59,366 nucleotides of DNA. Origin: Legionella norrlandica (GTDB lineage Bacteria > Pseudomonadota > Gammaproteobacteria > Legionellales > Legionellaceae). The stretch covers positions 1 to 59,366 of the forward strand of contig NZ_JNCF01000015.1 of NCBI RefSeq assembly GCF_000770585.1, read 5' to 3'. Positions 1 through 7,691 of this stretch are shown one piece after another. The first letter of the stretch is position 1; each line of letters starts with the position of its first letter. Both the position numbers and the translations under genes were made by a program. The notes below the pieces were generated by a model that worked only from the letters and a program-made list of their open reading frames with translations, was not told the DNA's origin and ran no database searches.

Positions 1-90
1 TTCAACATCAACAAGAATCGTTGTTCAACATGGGCAAGAATTAGTGTTCAACTTCGCAGGAATCGGTGTTCAACTTCAGCAAGAATATGC
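1..90 (+). repeat. Degenerate 22-23 bp tandem repeat
   Basis: Four consecutive units begin TTCAAC at positions 1, 24, 47 and 69, with unit lengths 23, 23, 22 and about 22. Each unit contains a CAAGAAT- or CAGGAAT-like core about 12 bases in. The units resemble the DNA that encodes the QFNQEYA segment of the neighbouring repeat protein (around 1201-1220), so the array probably arose by local slippage inside that coding sequence. A 22-23 base period does not keep the reading frame. Confidence 0.7.
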
Positions 91-316
91 ATCATTTAAT
101 AAAGAATACAAGAAATTAATCCAAAACAGAAAAGAAGAGCAATTTTTAAACTATCTGGAGCAGCATCTTGATGGTGAAAGAGCTGAGGGAGTTTTATATT
201 TTGTTGGTACTATGATGATAGGAGGCCAAGCTGTTGAAAAATTTCCATTAAAAGTTTCTAATATTATCATGGATAAGCTCAATGAGGCCAATACCCCCCC
301 CTATCAGCAATGCTAG
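2..316 (+). CDS. C-terminal part of a repeat protein, cut by the window start
   Basis: The frame is open from base 2 to the stop at 316, so the gene probably begins left of the window; the GTG at 44 is only the first in-frame candidate start here. The last ~75 residues form one copy of the ~85-residue unit found four times in the next gene: a FNKEYKKL helix, FLNYLEQHLDG, then a glycine-rich stretch and FPLKVSNIIMDKLN. The N-terminal portion is encoded by the 22-23 bp tandem repeats and looks disturbed. No known domain is recognised. The gene is probably a duplicated or decaying paralogue of its downstream neighbour. Confidence 0.6.
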   Translation, partial: STSTRIVVQHGQELVFNFAGIGVQLQQEYASFNKEYKKLIQNRKEEQFLNYLEQHLDGERAEGVLYFVGTMMIGGQAVEKFPLKVSNIIMDKLNEANTPPYQQC

Positions 317-351
317 AAAATTAGCATTAAGCCATAAGAGCTACTTTATTC

Positions 352-380
352 AAGGCTGCCACTAGGCAGCCTTCTTTCTT
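352..380 (+). terminator. Rho-independent terminator after the first repeat-protein gene
   Basis: A 9-bp perfect stem AAGGCTGCC / GGCAGCCTT (352-360 and 365-373) has a 4-base ACTA loop and is followed by a T-rich CTTTCTT tract. It lies 36 bases after the stop codon. The next gene ends in an almost identical hairpin. Confidence 0.8.
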
Positions 381-619
381 ATGGTTGATTTCTTACCACT
401 CTGAAATTGAATAACCATTTTTGAGTAATATAATACTTATTCGTTATTCTTATTCAGAAAATTGTTTAAATTTAATTCATTGTATGACGAAACCAAGCTG
501 GCTAGTAAGTAAAACAACATAGAGACATCTAAAGTTTATTGTTTAAATTTAATATATTATTAAGTATTCCTAGATATCATCAATCGCGAAAAATTTATCT
601 TAATAAAGGAAAGGTTACT

Positions 620-1801
620 ATGGCCAATAATAGAAAAAATCGTAAATTCGACAATCTTCTCGCCTTAATCTATGAATTAAGCGAAACCCCCCATAAACAT
701 ACTTTAAGTAAAATTAATAAAAGATACGTAACACTACTGAACCAAAATGTAGCCTATCGGTTTTTAGAATACATCCAACAAAATATGGATGTCCAACGGG
801 CATTGGGAGCATTGCGTTATACAGAAAAACTTCCCAAACACATTTCTAATATTATTAAAGACGAACTCAATAACTCTCTTCTCGATTTAATCTATAGGCT
901 AGGTGAAAATTATACGCAAGATGATTTAAATCAATTTAAACAATGGTACGCAAAATTAGTGCAAGAAAATCTAGAACAGCAGTTTTCAGACTACATCAAA
1001 AAAAATATGAATGTCAGATGGGCATCAGGGGTATTGCGTTATGCAGGCACTATCGTGATTCAGGGGAAAACAGTGGAATTATTCCCTTTAACTGTTTCTG
1101 ATATTATCATGGAAAAACTTAACATTATAGAAGAGACCAATAACTCGCTTCTTGACTTAATTTATAAGCTAAGCGAAACTCCTCAGCCGGATTATTTACT
1201 TCAATTTAATCAAGAATATGCAAAATTAGAGCAGGAAAACCTAACTCAGCAGTTTCTGGATTACCTCAAAGAAAATATGGACGCCAAACGAGCCTCAGGA
1301 ATACTGCGCTATGGTTATACTGTAGTATCTCTAGGCAGACCTCTGGAAAAATTCCCCTTTGCTGTTTGTGATATTGTTAAGAATAAATTCAACACAATAA
1401 ATAAACGAAATGAGATTATTGTTGTGGGAAAACCTAATGTAATGAGAAACCATCAACACAAAGCGATGCAAAACCATGGTTTTTTTAGGTCTGATGATCT
1501 CTCTCTTAAACTTTATTTTGATGCATTAATTAAATTAATTTATAAAATTAGCGAAAAGCAAGAACCCAATTTAATTGATTCATTTAATAAAAAATTTCAG
1601 CAATTAGTTGATAACAAACAGGAGGCCAAATTCTTAAACTATCTAATGCAGCATCTTGATGGTGCAAAAGCTTCAGGAGTTTTACGAGTTGCAGGCACCG
1701 TAATGATCCAAAGCAATCCTGTTGAAACATTTCCCATAACGGTTTCTGATATTATCATGAGCAAGGTCAATGCAAGTTATATAAACTCCGCCGCAATATA
1801 A
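620..1801 (+). CDS. Hypothetical protein with four ~85-residue repeats
   Basis: 393 residues from the ATG at 620, chosen because AAAGGAAAGG lies just upstream; the reading frame is open further up (to 539) without such a site. The protein consists of four imperfect repeats. Each has a SLLDLIYKLSE-type helix, a FNQEYAKL helix, FLDYLKENMD, an (A)SG(V/I)LR motif, and a closing FP(L/I)TVSDIIMxKLN. The first repeat is shortened and the fourth is separated by a ~40-residue linker. There is no signal peptide or membrane segment. I do not recognise the family. The repeats look helical and soluble, and the same unit occurs in the gene to the left, so the two are paralogues. A role as a Legionella-specific interaction or effector protein is possible but not shown. 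Confidence 0.75.
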   Translation: MANNRKNRKFDNLLALIYELSETPHKHTLSKINKRYVTLLNQNVAYRFLEYIQQNMDVQRALGALRYTEKLPKHISNIIKDELNNSLLDLIYRLGENYTQDDLNQFKQWYAKLVQENLEQQFSDYIKKNMNVRWASGVLRYAGTIVIQGKTVELFPLTVSDIIMEKLNIIEETNNSLLDLIYKLSETPQPDYLLQFNQEYAKLEQENLTQQFLDYLKENMDAKRASGILRYGYTVVSLGRPLEKFPFAVCDIVKNKFNTINKRNEIIVVGKPNVMRNHQHKAMQNHGFFRSDDLSLKLYFDALIKLIYKISEKQEPNLIDSFNKKFQQLVDNKQEAKFLNYLMQHLDGAKASGVLRVAGTVMIQSNPVETFPITVSDIIMSKVNASYINSAAI

Positions 1802-1839
1802 AAATCTCCTTGTTTTAGACTATAAATACTTTATCCAAT

Positions 1840-1862
1840 GGCTGCCACTGGGCAGCCTTTTG
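1840..1862 (+). terminator. Rho-independent terminator after the repeat-protein gene
   Basis: Stem GGCTGCC / GGCAGCC (1840-1846, 1851-1857), loop ACTG, then TTTT. It differs from the hairpin at 352-373 essentially only in one loop base, supporting a tandem duplication of gene plus terminator. It may also serve the convergent minus-strand gene. Confidence 0.8.
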
Positions 1863-1875
1863 ATAGTATCATCAG

Positions 1876-3183
1876 TTAAGCCACTTCCTCGGAGTTTCTT
1901 TTCAGAGCCTTTAACCCAATTAATAAAAACACTGCTACTACGAAATTCAAAAGGCAAAGTATAAAAAAAACCTGTGGAATAGAGAAGTTAAGGTATAACA
2001 GAATCATCACTAACAAAGTTCCCATCACCATAAACAGTGCATTATAAATGTTGTTTGCCGCGATCGTTCTTGCTCTGTTTTCTGTTGGGCTTGTAACCTG
2101 CAAATAAGTATACAAAGGTACTACAAATAAACCGGCACAAAATGCTAACATAAATAAATCGAAAACAATACGCCAATGATTAAAGGAAGCAAAAAAATTT
2201 AGTGCATTAAGCAAAGGTTGCCCCAATTCATCAACAGCTGGAGACGCCCAATACAAGTCAAAAGTAAATAAACTAAACGCAAACATTGCAATTGGTACAG
2301 GAGATAGGTTGATTTGTCCTTTTAATATCCAATTAATCGTAATAGAACCTAATGCTATCCCAGTTGAAAATAAGGCTAGAAATATGGCAAAAACAGCAGT
2401 GTTAGCTTTCAAAACGTAATGTGTATAATCGGGTAATTTGGTCAGCATTACTGCTCCAATTAACCAAAACCAGGAAATAGCTAAAATGGCAATAAAGATA
2501 CCATATTCTTTTTTTGCCTGCTTTAACATCTCCACTGTAGCACGCCACATATTAAAATCCACTTTTAAACCTGGCAGCACTGATGGTGCTGGAGGTATAA
2601 ATAAACTGGAAACCAAACCAAAAAAAGCAGCACTTAACGTCATAATAACAGCAGCATAAGGAAAAGAACCCTTAGTTCCAATAGCCAAAGTGCCTAATGT
2701 TGTACCCAATAAAATCCCAATAAAAGTACTGGCTTCAATTAATCCCGTTGCAGCTAATAAATTTTGTTTAGGTAAATGATCTGGCAGAATAGCGTATTTG
2801 ATAGGTCCAAAAAAAGTAGAATGAATTCCCATACCTGTTAAGGTACACATCATTAAAAAAATGCTTCCACTATATAAAGCAACACCTCCAATTATCATTA
2901 ATAAGACTTCTAATACTTTGACCAAACGCGCCAATAACGCTTTATCGTATTTATCAGCAAACTGCCCGGAAGTAGCAGAAAAAATAAAAAAAGGCAAGAT
3001 AAATAGAGCCCCAGCTATAGCTTGATAATATTCTGATTGCTCTTGTGTATGGCTTAAATGATAGCTAATCATAGTCAACATTGCTAACTTATAAGCATTA
3101 TCATTAAAAGCGCCAAAAAATTGGGTAAGAAATAGCGGTAAAAATTTTCTTTGTCTGAGAAGACCAATAAAATCGGCTGTCAT
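1876..3183 (-). CDS. lplT: MFS transporter, lysophospholipid transporter LplT-like
   Basis: 435 residues with about 12 hydrophobic segments and the start motif FLPLFLTQFFGAFNDNAYK typical of LplT-like MFS proteins. LplT flips lysophospholipids across the inner membrane for reacylation. In many bacteria the transporter is fused to or beside an acyltransferase (Aas); here only the transporter is present, with no acyltransferase domain and no neighbouring aas gene. The start is supported by TGGAGCC about 6 bases upstream. The gene stands alone and converges on the repeat-protein gene. The family is well supported; the exact substrate is inferred. Confidence 0.8.
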   Translation of the reverse strand: MTADFIGLLRQRKFLPLFLTQFFGAFNDNAYKLAMLTMISYHLSHTQEQSEYYQAIAGALFILPFFIFSATSGQFADKYDKALLARLVKVLEVLLMIIGGVALYSGSIFLMMCTLTGMGIHSTFFGPIKYAILPDHLPKQNLLAATGLIEASTFIGILLGTTLGTLAIGTKGSFPYAAVIMTLSAAFFGLVSSLFIPPAPSVLPGLKVDFNMWRATVEMLKQAKKEYGIFIAILAISWFWLIGAVMLTKLPDYTHYVLKANTAVFAIFLALFSTGIALGSITINWILKGQINLSPVPIAMFAFSLFTFDLYWASPAVDELGQPLLNALNFFASFNHWRIVFDLFMLAFCAGLFVVPLYTYLQVTSPTENRARTIAANNIYNALFMVMGTLLVMILLYLNFSIPQVFFILCLLNFVVAVFLLIGLKALKRNSEEVA

Positions 3184-3505
3184 TAAGGCTCCATTTGCGC
3201 TTTTAAGAGTACAAAAGGATATTGCTGTATTAATTGAAAGTAAATGATTGATTTATATGTTTTCTATCCTATTAATAATTTGTTCACGTAGAGTTGGAAA
3301 AGTTGATCAATCAATATTTTAATTAGTAGAAATCTAGAGTTCATATTACTCAAAAAAATTGAGGTAAATGTTCTCAATATACCCTACTAAACAATAAAAT
3401 ATTGTCAGGTTCTATAGAAGAAGAAAAAAATTAAGACAACTGCCCCACTCGACTATTTGATAACTTAAACAAGTCATTCTAACCGTTAAGTAAAGGCAGC
3501 TCTCT
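3184..3505. other. Intergenic stretch without a recognised gene
   Basis: About 320 AT-rich bases between two minus-strand genes. Apart from small weak hairpins I see no ORF with a plausible ribosome site, no RNA gene and no clear operator. It presumably carries the lplT promoter. Confidence 0.5.
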
Positions 3506-3961
3506 TTAGAGTGCTACTACTTTCGGATGCACTAACTTCTCAAAATCTCTAAATGCCAGTTGTACCAATTCAGAATGAGATCCCGCATTAAACAGAATAT
3601 CATCTTGATCACTTAATTTATTTGATACAAATACAGGTAATCCATATAAATTACCGAATGGTGGCATTGCTCCTACATCACATTCTTCAAATTTACCCTT
3701 AAACTCTGATTCTGAGGCCAGCTCAAGACCTTTAGCACCGACAGCTTCTTGTAGTTTTGAAAATGTAACATGATCAGTTGCAGGTAACACGACCATAGCT
3801 AATTGGCCATCTTTCTTTATAATCACTGTTTTAGCTAATTGTTTACCTGAAACGTGAGCCGCCGCTGCTATTTCTTGAGCAGTATATGCCGGAGAATGAG
3901 CCACAGATAAATATCTTACCTTGTGATCTTCAAGGAATTCTTTAAGCTTTTTGACGGGCAT
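3506..3961 (-). CDS. YbaK/EbsC-family aminoacyl-tRNA deacylase
   Basis: 151 residues covering a complete YbaK/aminoacyl-tRNA synthetase-associated domain. The [11 protein letters not shown] segment carries the conserved lysine of the family, followed by VVLPATDHV, and a C-terminal GSH motif lies in the [12 protein letters not shown] segment. Proteins of this family hydrolyse mischarged tRNA, such as Ala- or Cys-tRNAPro, in trans. The start is firm because AAGGAG sits 7 bases upstream of ATG 3961. It is monocistronic by spacing. Which tRNA substrate it clears cannot be told from sequence; ProX-, YeaK- and YbaK-like specificities are all open. Confidence 0.85.
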   Translation of the reverse strand: MPVKKLKEFLEDHKVRYLSVAHSPAYTAQEIAAAAHVSGKQLAKTVIIKKDGQLAMVVLPATDHVTFSKLQEAVGAKGLELASESEFKGKFEECDVGAMPPFGNLYGLPVFVSNKLSDQDDILFNAGSHSELVQLAFRDFEKLVHPKVVAL

Positions 3962-4111
3962 AACAAGCTCCTTTTTACGTGTTAACTAATCTTAGTTGCT
4001 TCAGAAAAACCTATGGTATTTTACAAATTTCTCAAGTTATAAATAGCTTGTATCTATTTGAAAACATCTTGCTTCTTCTGAATCAGTACTAAGCCCCATA
4101 ATTTAACTCTG

Positions 4112-4684
4112 TCAATTGACAATGTGTCGTTTGCCCTCAACATAAACAGTGCTAGCTGCAGGTACTTCAGTAGTCCGATCCACTTCAACAAACCGTACCC
4201 TATCTCCAACCTCTAATTTGTCGAAATCATAATCAATAACACTTTGACCTGTGAAACGAATTAAGCGTCCATCATAGGTCTCAATATAGCCATAATCAGC
4301 CATGGGGCAAACTTCTAATACTTTTCCTCCCCGAATGGAATCCTTATGGCGTTTAACATGACCGCGCCGTTGATTAGCATAACTCTTAAGTTGCCTTGTA
4401 ATTGCATTAAACGCATCTCGAAGGGAAACATAAACATCTTCATGGGCATGTTTATCTGATGACTCGTGACTAACAACTAGTTCAGCATCCGGTACTGTCA
4501 CATCAATACGCACATGATAAAGTTTTCCTTTATAATGGTGGCGGTGAGGAGACTCAATGACCACCCGACACCCCATTATCTTGTCATAAAGACTATCAAG
4601 TTTTTTAGCTAATTTCCGAGCCTTGCTTTCAACAGCTTCGGACGGATCCATATTTCTAAATGTCACCTGAATAGGAAGTAACAT
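4112..4684 (-). CDS. Ribosome hibernation factor (HPF/RaiA) fused to a cold-shock-like domain
   Basis: 190 residues. Residues 1 to about 110 are an S30EA/HPF-type domain (MLLPIQVTFRNMDPSE start, then a basic RKLAKKL helix and a PHRHHYKGKLYHVRIDVTVP strand region). Residues ~125-185 resemble a cold-shock OB fold (GYIETYDGRLIRF, then VGDRVRFVEVD). HPF proteins bind 70S ribosomes or 30S subunits and silence them in stationary phase; the OB domain would add RNA binding. The start at 4684 was chosen over the ORF's first ATG because GGGAGGTGG lies directly before it. It lies downstream of a stand-alone cold-shock gene on the same strand. Confidence 0.8.
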   Translation of the reverse strand: MLLPIQVTFRNMDPSEAVESKARKLAKKLDSLYDKIMGCRVVIESPHRHHYKGKLYHVRIDVTVPDAELVVSHESSDKHAHEDVYVSLRDAFNAITRQLKSYANQRRGHVKRHKDSIRGGKVLEVCPMADYGYIETYDGRLIRFTGQSVIDYDFDKLEVGDRVRFVEVDRTTEVPAASTVYVEGKRHIVN

Positions 4685-5140
4685 TTTCCACCTCCCACAT
4701 ATTTTAATTATGATCAATTTTCAATCTTATTTATTAATCTATAGTCAAAAAAGTGAGCGCTTTCAATCAAAAATTTGTAACGAATTGAATTAATAGCAAA
4801 ATAAAATTATTAGAATCTATTCAATTTTATCTATTATCTTGGCGTGATTAATGCTGATTGGATAGCAAAAGCCCAACACTCCATTTTAAGGATTTCTACT
4901 TATTCTTATCTCGGAGTATGATATAGGCGTTGGGCTTTACTTCACTCCAACCTGCTTATTCCAGATAGGCCTTCAGAATAGCTGTGCTTGTCTCTTGCAG
5001 ACAAATTATAGATGTCGATACTTTATAGAGTAACATCAATAAATGCCAGCCCCAAATTATCTGGTTTAGTCTATAGAACTACACTTAGTAGCTGCAACTT
5101 CATACTATGCCACCAAGTTCTTAGCTCAAAGGTTGCTTAT
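4685..5140. other. 456-base intergenic region between csp and the HPF gene
   Basis: No credible ORF. It holds the nested hairpin at 4868-4938 and otherwise AT-rich sequence. On the minus strand this is the 3' region of the cold-shock gene and the 5' region of the HPF fusion gene. Confidence 0.5.
4868..4938 (-). other. Nested inverted repeat, possible terminator or structured RNA
   Basis: The outer arms AAAGCCCAAC (4868-4877) and GTTGGGCTTT (4929-4938) are perfectly complementary over 10 bp. A second pair, ACTCC (4878-4882) with GGAGT (4913-4917), continues the stem after an asymmetric internal loop. Read on the minus strand the outer stem ends in CTTTTGC, so it could terminate the csp transcript. 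The large loop is unusual for a simple terminator. Confidence 0.5.
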
Positions 5141-5368
5141 TTATTCTCTTGCCTCAGCAGTAGCTAATACTACATTTTGTGCTTTCAAGCCCTTAGGTCC
5201 TCGATCAAGCTCAAAGGTTACTGGATCATTCTCATGCAAAGTTTTAAAACCAGCACCTTGGATATCTTTATAATGCACAAAAATATCTTCGCCTTTCTGA
5301 TTCACAATAAAACCAAATCCTTTTTTTTCATTAAACCATTTAACATGGCCTGTTTCTCTTTGCGACAT
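5141..5368 (-). CDS. Cold-shock protein (CspA family)
   Basis: 75 residues forming one cold-shock domain with both RNA-binding motifs visible: KGFGFI (RNP1) and DIFVHYKDI (RNP2). Such proteins act as RNA chaperones. Two ATGs lie close together. AAGGGG is too close to the first (5374) and well spaced for the second (5368), so 5368 is preferred. The long AT-rich upstream region would fit the long 5' leader usual for csp genes, but no specific cold-box element is identified. Confidence 0.9.
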   Translation of the reverse strand: MSQRETGHVKWFNEKKGFGFIVNQKGEDIFVHYKDIQGAGFKTLHENDPVTFELDRGPKGLKAQNVVLATAEARE

Positions 5369-5595
5369 TCGCATTTCCCCTTTGACTTACCTATATTTAC
5401 ATCTAATTGTTAAATACCGTTCATTTAGCGCAAATAAATCACTCCCAAATCAACAATCTACGCTATAATAAACCTTTTTCCATGCAAGGTATCCCCCCTG
5501 CACTATGATTAGCATATCAGTTTTTTATTGATTGTTAAGGATTTTTTTCAAAATATGTATTTGTTTTCAATAAAATTTTCTATTAGGAAATCAGA

Positions 5596-6233
5596 ATGAA
5601 TCATACCAAGTCATCTTTTATAAAATTAGCACTTGAATGCCAAGCTCTTAAATTTGGTGAATTTACTTTAAAATCGGTCGTCTTAGCCCTTACTTTTTTA
5701 ATGCTGGTTTATTTTACCAAGGAAGCGCTTTACGACAGCTAGGCCAGTTTTATGCAAAAACTCTTTTAGAACATGAAGTTTCCTTCCAGCATTTATTCGG
5801 ACCAGCATACAAGGGTATACCGCTCGCCACTTCAACAGCAGTGGCACTGGCTGAGATGGGAAAGGACATTACCGTCACATTTAATCGTAAAGAGGAAAAA
5901 AAACATGGGGAAGGCGGCCAATTAATTGGTTCTCCTTTAACAGGGAGAACAATAATTATTGATGATGTCATTACTGCAGGAACAGCATTTAGGGAGTCCC
6001 AGGCGCTGATTAAAGAGAGTGGAGGAATTCTTCATGGTGTCATTATCGCACTTGATCGATGCGAGCGGGGATTGACCGAGAAATCAACATTGTCGGAAAT
6101 TAAAGAACAAGGAATTGACGTCTATTCCATTATCAATTTATTTGATTTAATAGAGTATTTGAAGAATACCAATCAGAATGAACAAGTAAGAAAATTAGAA
6201 GCCTATCAAGAACGTTATGGGAATATTAATTAA
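5596..6233 (+). pseudogene. pyrE: Orotate phosphoribosyltransferase, frameshifted
   Basis: PyrE makes OMP from orotate and PRPP in pyrimidine synthesis. Translation from ATG 5596 gives a normal N terminus up to FTLKS (codon 27), then changes frame and stops after about 50 codons. Adding one G at the GG of 5676-5677 restores [20 protein letters not shown] and joins the rest of the gene, giving 212 residues with [10 protein letters not shown], the KHGEGG loop and the PRPP-binding [12 protein letters not shown]. All active-site motifs are otherwise intact and no second lesion is seen. As read, the gene is broken and the cell would need uracil. A single-base consensus error is at least as likely. 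Confidence 0.9.
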
Positions 6234-6264
6234 CGAAAGTTACGTATAACAACTGGAAAACCTT

Positions 6265-6287
6265 GGTGGCTGCTCGCGCAGCCATCC
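6265..6287. terminator. Hairpin between convergent pyrE and cydX
   Basis: TGGCTGC (6267-6273) pairs with GCAGCCA (6278-6284) across a TCGC loop, and the stem extends by two more pairs. The position between convergent genes suggests a shared terminator. There is no strong T-tract on the plus side. Confidence 0.5.
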
Positions 6288-6324
6288 AAAATAAAAAGGC
6301 CAATATCTCTGTAGAATAGAAGCC

Positions 6325-6423
6325 TTATTTTGTATCCTCTTCTCTAAGCTCTAGCCATACGGCATTGAGTATAGCAAAAACACAAGCTAAGCCTGTACCT
6401 AAGATCCAGGAGAAATACCACAT
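6325..6423 (-). CDS. cydX: Cytochrome bd oxidase small subunit CydX
   Basis: A 32-residue single-span membrane protein starting MWYFSWILGTGLACVFAILN, the CydX (YbgT) signature. It continues into a short charged tail that ends EEDTK. CydX stabilises the CydAB complex and its haems. It begins 11 bases after the cydB stop, with an AGGAGGG ribosome site, and is the last gene of the cydPABX operon. Confidence 0.93.
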   Translation of the reverse strand: MWYFSWILGTGLACVFAILNAVWLELREEDTK

Positions 6424-6434
6424 AATTAACCCTC

Positions 6435-7568
6435 CTAATATGCAGAATCTTCTGCTTTAATAGAACTTTCTGTTACCTTACCTCTTAATACGCGATAAAC
6501 CCAAGCCGTATAGATCAAAACAATGGGTAATAATAACACCGTTGCAATAAGCATAATAAACAAAGTAAGCTGGCTGGAAGAACTATCCCAAACAATCAAA
6601 CTGTACTTGGGATTTGATGCAGAAGGCAATATAAAAGGAAACATACTCACGCCAACTGTCGCAATTAAAGTACCAACACTAACCCCGCTTAATAAAAAAG
6701 CCAACACACTTTTATTGGCAAAAATTATTGCTAAAAAGGCTGAAAGCACACTTAAAACAGGCACCAGCATGGTTATTGGGTATTCTTTATAATTATTAAA
6801 CCATGCTCCTGCCTGAACAATAACATCTTTATAGGAGGGATTAGATGGCCCATCGTGTAGAACTGTTCCACTCAAAACATAACCATCAACGCCATAGTAA
6901 GCCCAGACCCCCATGCCAACAAACAAAAGAATCACTAATAGCGCACTCCATCTGGCACCCATGCGAGCTCTATGTTGCAAGTTCCCTACCGTTTTTATCT
7001 GCAAGAAAAAGGCACCATGCATGGCAAGCATTAATACAGATAACAAACCACACCCTAAAGCAAATGGATTAAGCAATCCCCAAAAGCCTCCCGTATAAAA
7101 AACTCTCAAATTTTCATCAAAATAAAATGGGACTCCTTGCAAAACATTTCCAACGGCTACTCCAAAAATTAACGCTGGAACAAACCCGCCAATAAATAAA
7201 GCCCAATCCCATACCGATCGCCAAATAGGGTTATCCAGCTTTGATCTATATTTAAACCCCACTGGCCTTAAAATTAAAGCTAAAAGAACAACCAGCATTG
7301 CCATGTAAAAACCAGAGAAAGATAAGGCGTATAAGGTAGGCCAGGCTGCAAAAATAGCTCCTCCACCCAATATAAACCATACTTGATTTCCCTCCCATGT
7401 TGGGCCAATGCTGTTAATTAAAATCCGTCTCTCAACATCTGTTCTGCTTAACCATGGCAACCACATGGCAACTCCAAGATCAAATCCATCCATGATCGCA
7501 AAACCAATTAATAGAATACCAATTAACAACCACCAAATTACTCTAAGCGTTTCATAGTCCAAAGGCAT
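6435..7568 (-). CDS. cydB: Cytochrome bd ubiquinol oxidase subunit II
   Basis: 377 residues, a normal length for CydB, with about eight to nine membrane spans. It starts MPLDYETLRVIWWLLIG and contains the conserved GFDLGVAMWLPWL and PTWEGNQVWFILGGGA segments. Together with CydA it forms the quinol-oxidising, oxygen-reducing terminal oxidase of the inner membrane, used at low oxygen. It lies 123 bases after cydA. Confidence 0.95.
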   Translation of the reverse strand: MPLDYETLRVIWWLLIGILLIGFAIMDGFDLGVAMWLPWLSRTDVERRILINSIGPTWEGNQVWFILGGGAIFAAWPTLYALSFSGFYMAMLVVLLALILRPVGFKYRSKLDNPIWRSVWDWALFIGGFVPALIFGVAVGNVLQGVPFYFDENLRVFYTGGFWGLLNPFALGCGLLSVLMLAMHGAFFLQIKTVGNLQHRARMGARWSALLVILLFVGMGVWAYYGVDGYVLSGTVLHDGPSNPSYKDVIVQAGAWFNNYKEYPITMLVPVLSVLSAFLAIIFANKSVLAFLLSGVSVGTLIATVGVSMFPFILPSASNPKYSLIVWDSSSSQLTLFIMLIATVLLLPIVLIYTAWVYRVLRGKVTESSIKAEDSAY

Positions 7569-7691
7569 TTAATTCTCCTCGCATTAATTGACTTTTTCAA
7601 AACTTGCTGCTTTAGAGCAAGCTTCAACAGCAGTACCCCAACCCTTTCCTGCAATAAGAAAAGGGAGACTTCAAGGTGGACATTTACATCA

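Noticed and set aside
1..90. The short repeats at the window start as a CRISPR array
   Set aside because: The units abut without spacers, vary in sequence and sit in an open coding frame related to the next gene.
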